DNA from: Streptomyces globosus
GTDB taxonomy: Bacteria > Actinomycetota > Actinomycetes > Streptomycetales > Streptomycetaceae
DNA: 64,000 nucleotides
NCBI RefSeq assembly: GCF_003325375.1
Contig: NZ_CP030862.1
Span: forward strand, 3,351,501-3,415,500
Reading direction: 5' to 3'
Below, in pieces: positions 63,128-64,000 of this stretch (its first letter is position 1; each line of letters begins with the position of its first letter). The notes below the pieces were generated by a model. It had not been told where the DNA came from and did no database searches. It saw nothing but the letters and a program-made list of their open reading frames with translations. The position numbers and the translations under genes were made by a program.

Positions 63128-64000
63128 ATGCTTCGCTCCGCAGCAGTTGCCGAGTCCGTCCGCCCGGCCGACCTCGACGAGGCGGTACGGGGAGCGGACC
63201 CGGGAGCCGGTGGAGCCGCCGGCTCCCTCGACCTGCTGCCGCCCGACACCCCGCCGCGCGAGATGGCGCCGGCCGACGCGCGCGAGCTGTCGAAGCTCTT
63301 CCTCGTCCGGCTCCGCGCGCTGGAGGAGGGCACCAGCGAGTACCAGTACGTGCGCGGCACCCTCATCGAGATGAACATCTCGCTGGTCCACTACGCCGCG
63401 CGCAGGTTCCGCAACCGCACCGGCCAGGGCCGGGTGGAGCTGGACGACATCGTGCAGGTCGGCACCATCGGGCTCATCAAGGCGATCGACCGCTTCGACC
63501 CGGACCGCGGGGTCGAGTTCACGACGCTCGCCCTGCCGTTCATCGTGGGCGAGATCAAGCGGTACTTCCGCGACGCCACCTGGGCCGTGCACGTGCCGCG
63601 GCGGCTCCAGGAGCTGCGCACGGAGATCGCCAAGAGCCAGGAGGCGCTCTCCGACCTCCTCGGCCGCTCCCCGACGGTCGCGGAGATCGCCGGCGACCTC
63701 GGCATCGGCGAGGAGGACGTGATCGAGGGCATGGTCGCCGCCAACGGCTACAGCTCGGAGTCCCTCGACGCCGCCGCGGACTCCGAGGCACAGCCCGGCT
63801 CCGCCCGCCCGGGCCGGCGTACCCTCGCCGACACGCTCGGCGAGACCGACCCCGCCATGGAGCTCTTCGAGGACTTCACCACCCTCGCCCCGCTCCTCGC
63901 CCGCCTGGACGACCGGGACCGCCGCATCCTGGCCATGCGGTTCGGCAGCGAGATGACCCAGGCCGCGATCGGCGCCGAGCTCGGCATATCGCAGATGCAG
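63128..64000 (+). CDS. SigB/SigF-type RNA polymerase sigma factor, 3' end missing
   Basis: 291 codons to the window edge. Region 2: VHYAARRFRNRTGQGRVELD, DDIVQVGTIGLIKAIDRFDP, ALPFIVGEIKRYFRD; region 3: VPRRLQELRTEIAKSQEAL and RSPTVAEIAGDLGI; region 4 starts LLARLDDRDRRILAMRFGSE then TQAAIGAELGISQMQ. This is a group 3 stress/sporulation sigma factor of the many SigB paralogues in Streptomyces. N-terminal 50 residues are variable. No anti-sigma gene is seen upstream. Confidence 0.95.
   Translation, partial: MLRSAAVAESVRPADLDEAVRGADPGAGGAAGSLDLLPPDTPPREMAPADARELSKLFLVRLRALEEGTSEYQYVRGTLIEMNISLVHYAARRFRNRTGQGRVELDDIVQVGTIGLIKAIDRFDPDRGVEFTTLALPFIVGEIKRYFRDATWAVHVPRRLQELRTEIAKSQEALSDLLGRSPTVAEIAGDLGIGEEDVIEGMVAANGYSSESLDAAADSEAQPGSARPGRRTLADTLGETDPAMELFEDFTTLAPLLARLDDRDRRILAMRFGSEMTQAAIGAELGISQMQ

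Overview
The window is very GC-rich (well over 70 %), has strong third-position G/C bias, many GTG and a few TTG starts, and genes packed with 4-bp ATGA/GTGA overlaps. Together with Streptomyces-type families (FtsX exporter with PadR regulator, MsiK-less sugar ABC operon, crtEIB/UTY, SigB-type sigma factor, CsbD, DUF2267, large KatE) this points to a Streptomyces or close relative (Streptomycetaceae), chromosomal. There is no rRNA, tRNA, CRISPR or intact mobile element.

Layout. 1-6.5 kb (minus strand): a DM13 protein fragment, a tryptophan-2,3-dioxygenase-like heme protein with an extra N-terminal half, a secreted CAP protein, and an FtsX exporter (permease, ATPase) with its PadR regulator. 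6.7-13.7 kb (plus): oligosaccharide uptake, with an unlipidated binding protein, a GH13 glucosidase, a lipoprotein binding protein and two permeases; the first permease carries an Ig-like extracellular insert. 13.8-15.6 kb: three secreted Gly-rich or collagen-like proteins in a row. 16-20.7 kb: methyltransferase, membrane protein, FAD monooxygenase, DUF2267, and an Hsp20 gene with a RheA-type operator and a 9-copy 8-bp repeat at its 3' end. 20.9-23 kb: CsbD and an ABC-F ribosome-protection gene preceded by a 14-codon leader peptide.

24-32.6 kb holds the most unusual content: two adjacent minus-strand operons, each headed by a cobalamin riboswitch. The upstream one encodes a PduX-like L-threonine kinase, a fold-II PLP enzyme with an altered active site, an ATP-grasp ligase and a methyltransferase. 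The downstream one encodes a binding protein/FecCD permease/ATPase importer, facing a ferric-reductase-like membrane protein. I infer a B12-repressed small-molecule (possibly cobalt or corrinoid scavenging) biosynthesis-plus-uptake system that does not match a pathway I know.

33-37 kb: stress genes (cold shock, hemerythrin, large catalase). 37-48.7 kb: an aromatic carotenoid (isorenieratene-type) cluster, crtE-I-B-Rieske facing crtY-T-U, followed by a frameshifted SDR, an SRPBCC protein and a CrtI paralogue. 48.7-62 kb: FAD/Rieske oxidoreductase, a preATP-grasp-like peptide ligase with a short overlapping upstream ORF, a 2H phosphoesterase, acetyltransferases, a lipoprotein, membrane proteins, a DHA2 exporter and a carotenoid cleavage oxygenase. 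62.4-64 kb: a stand-alone C-terminal piece of an Orn/Lys/Arg decarboxylase and the start of a SigB/SigF-type sigma factor that runs off the end.

Limits: all family calls are by eye from motifs. Starts are chosen from Shine-Dalgarno spacing and family length; where two starts compete this is stated.
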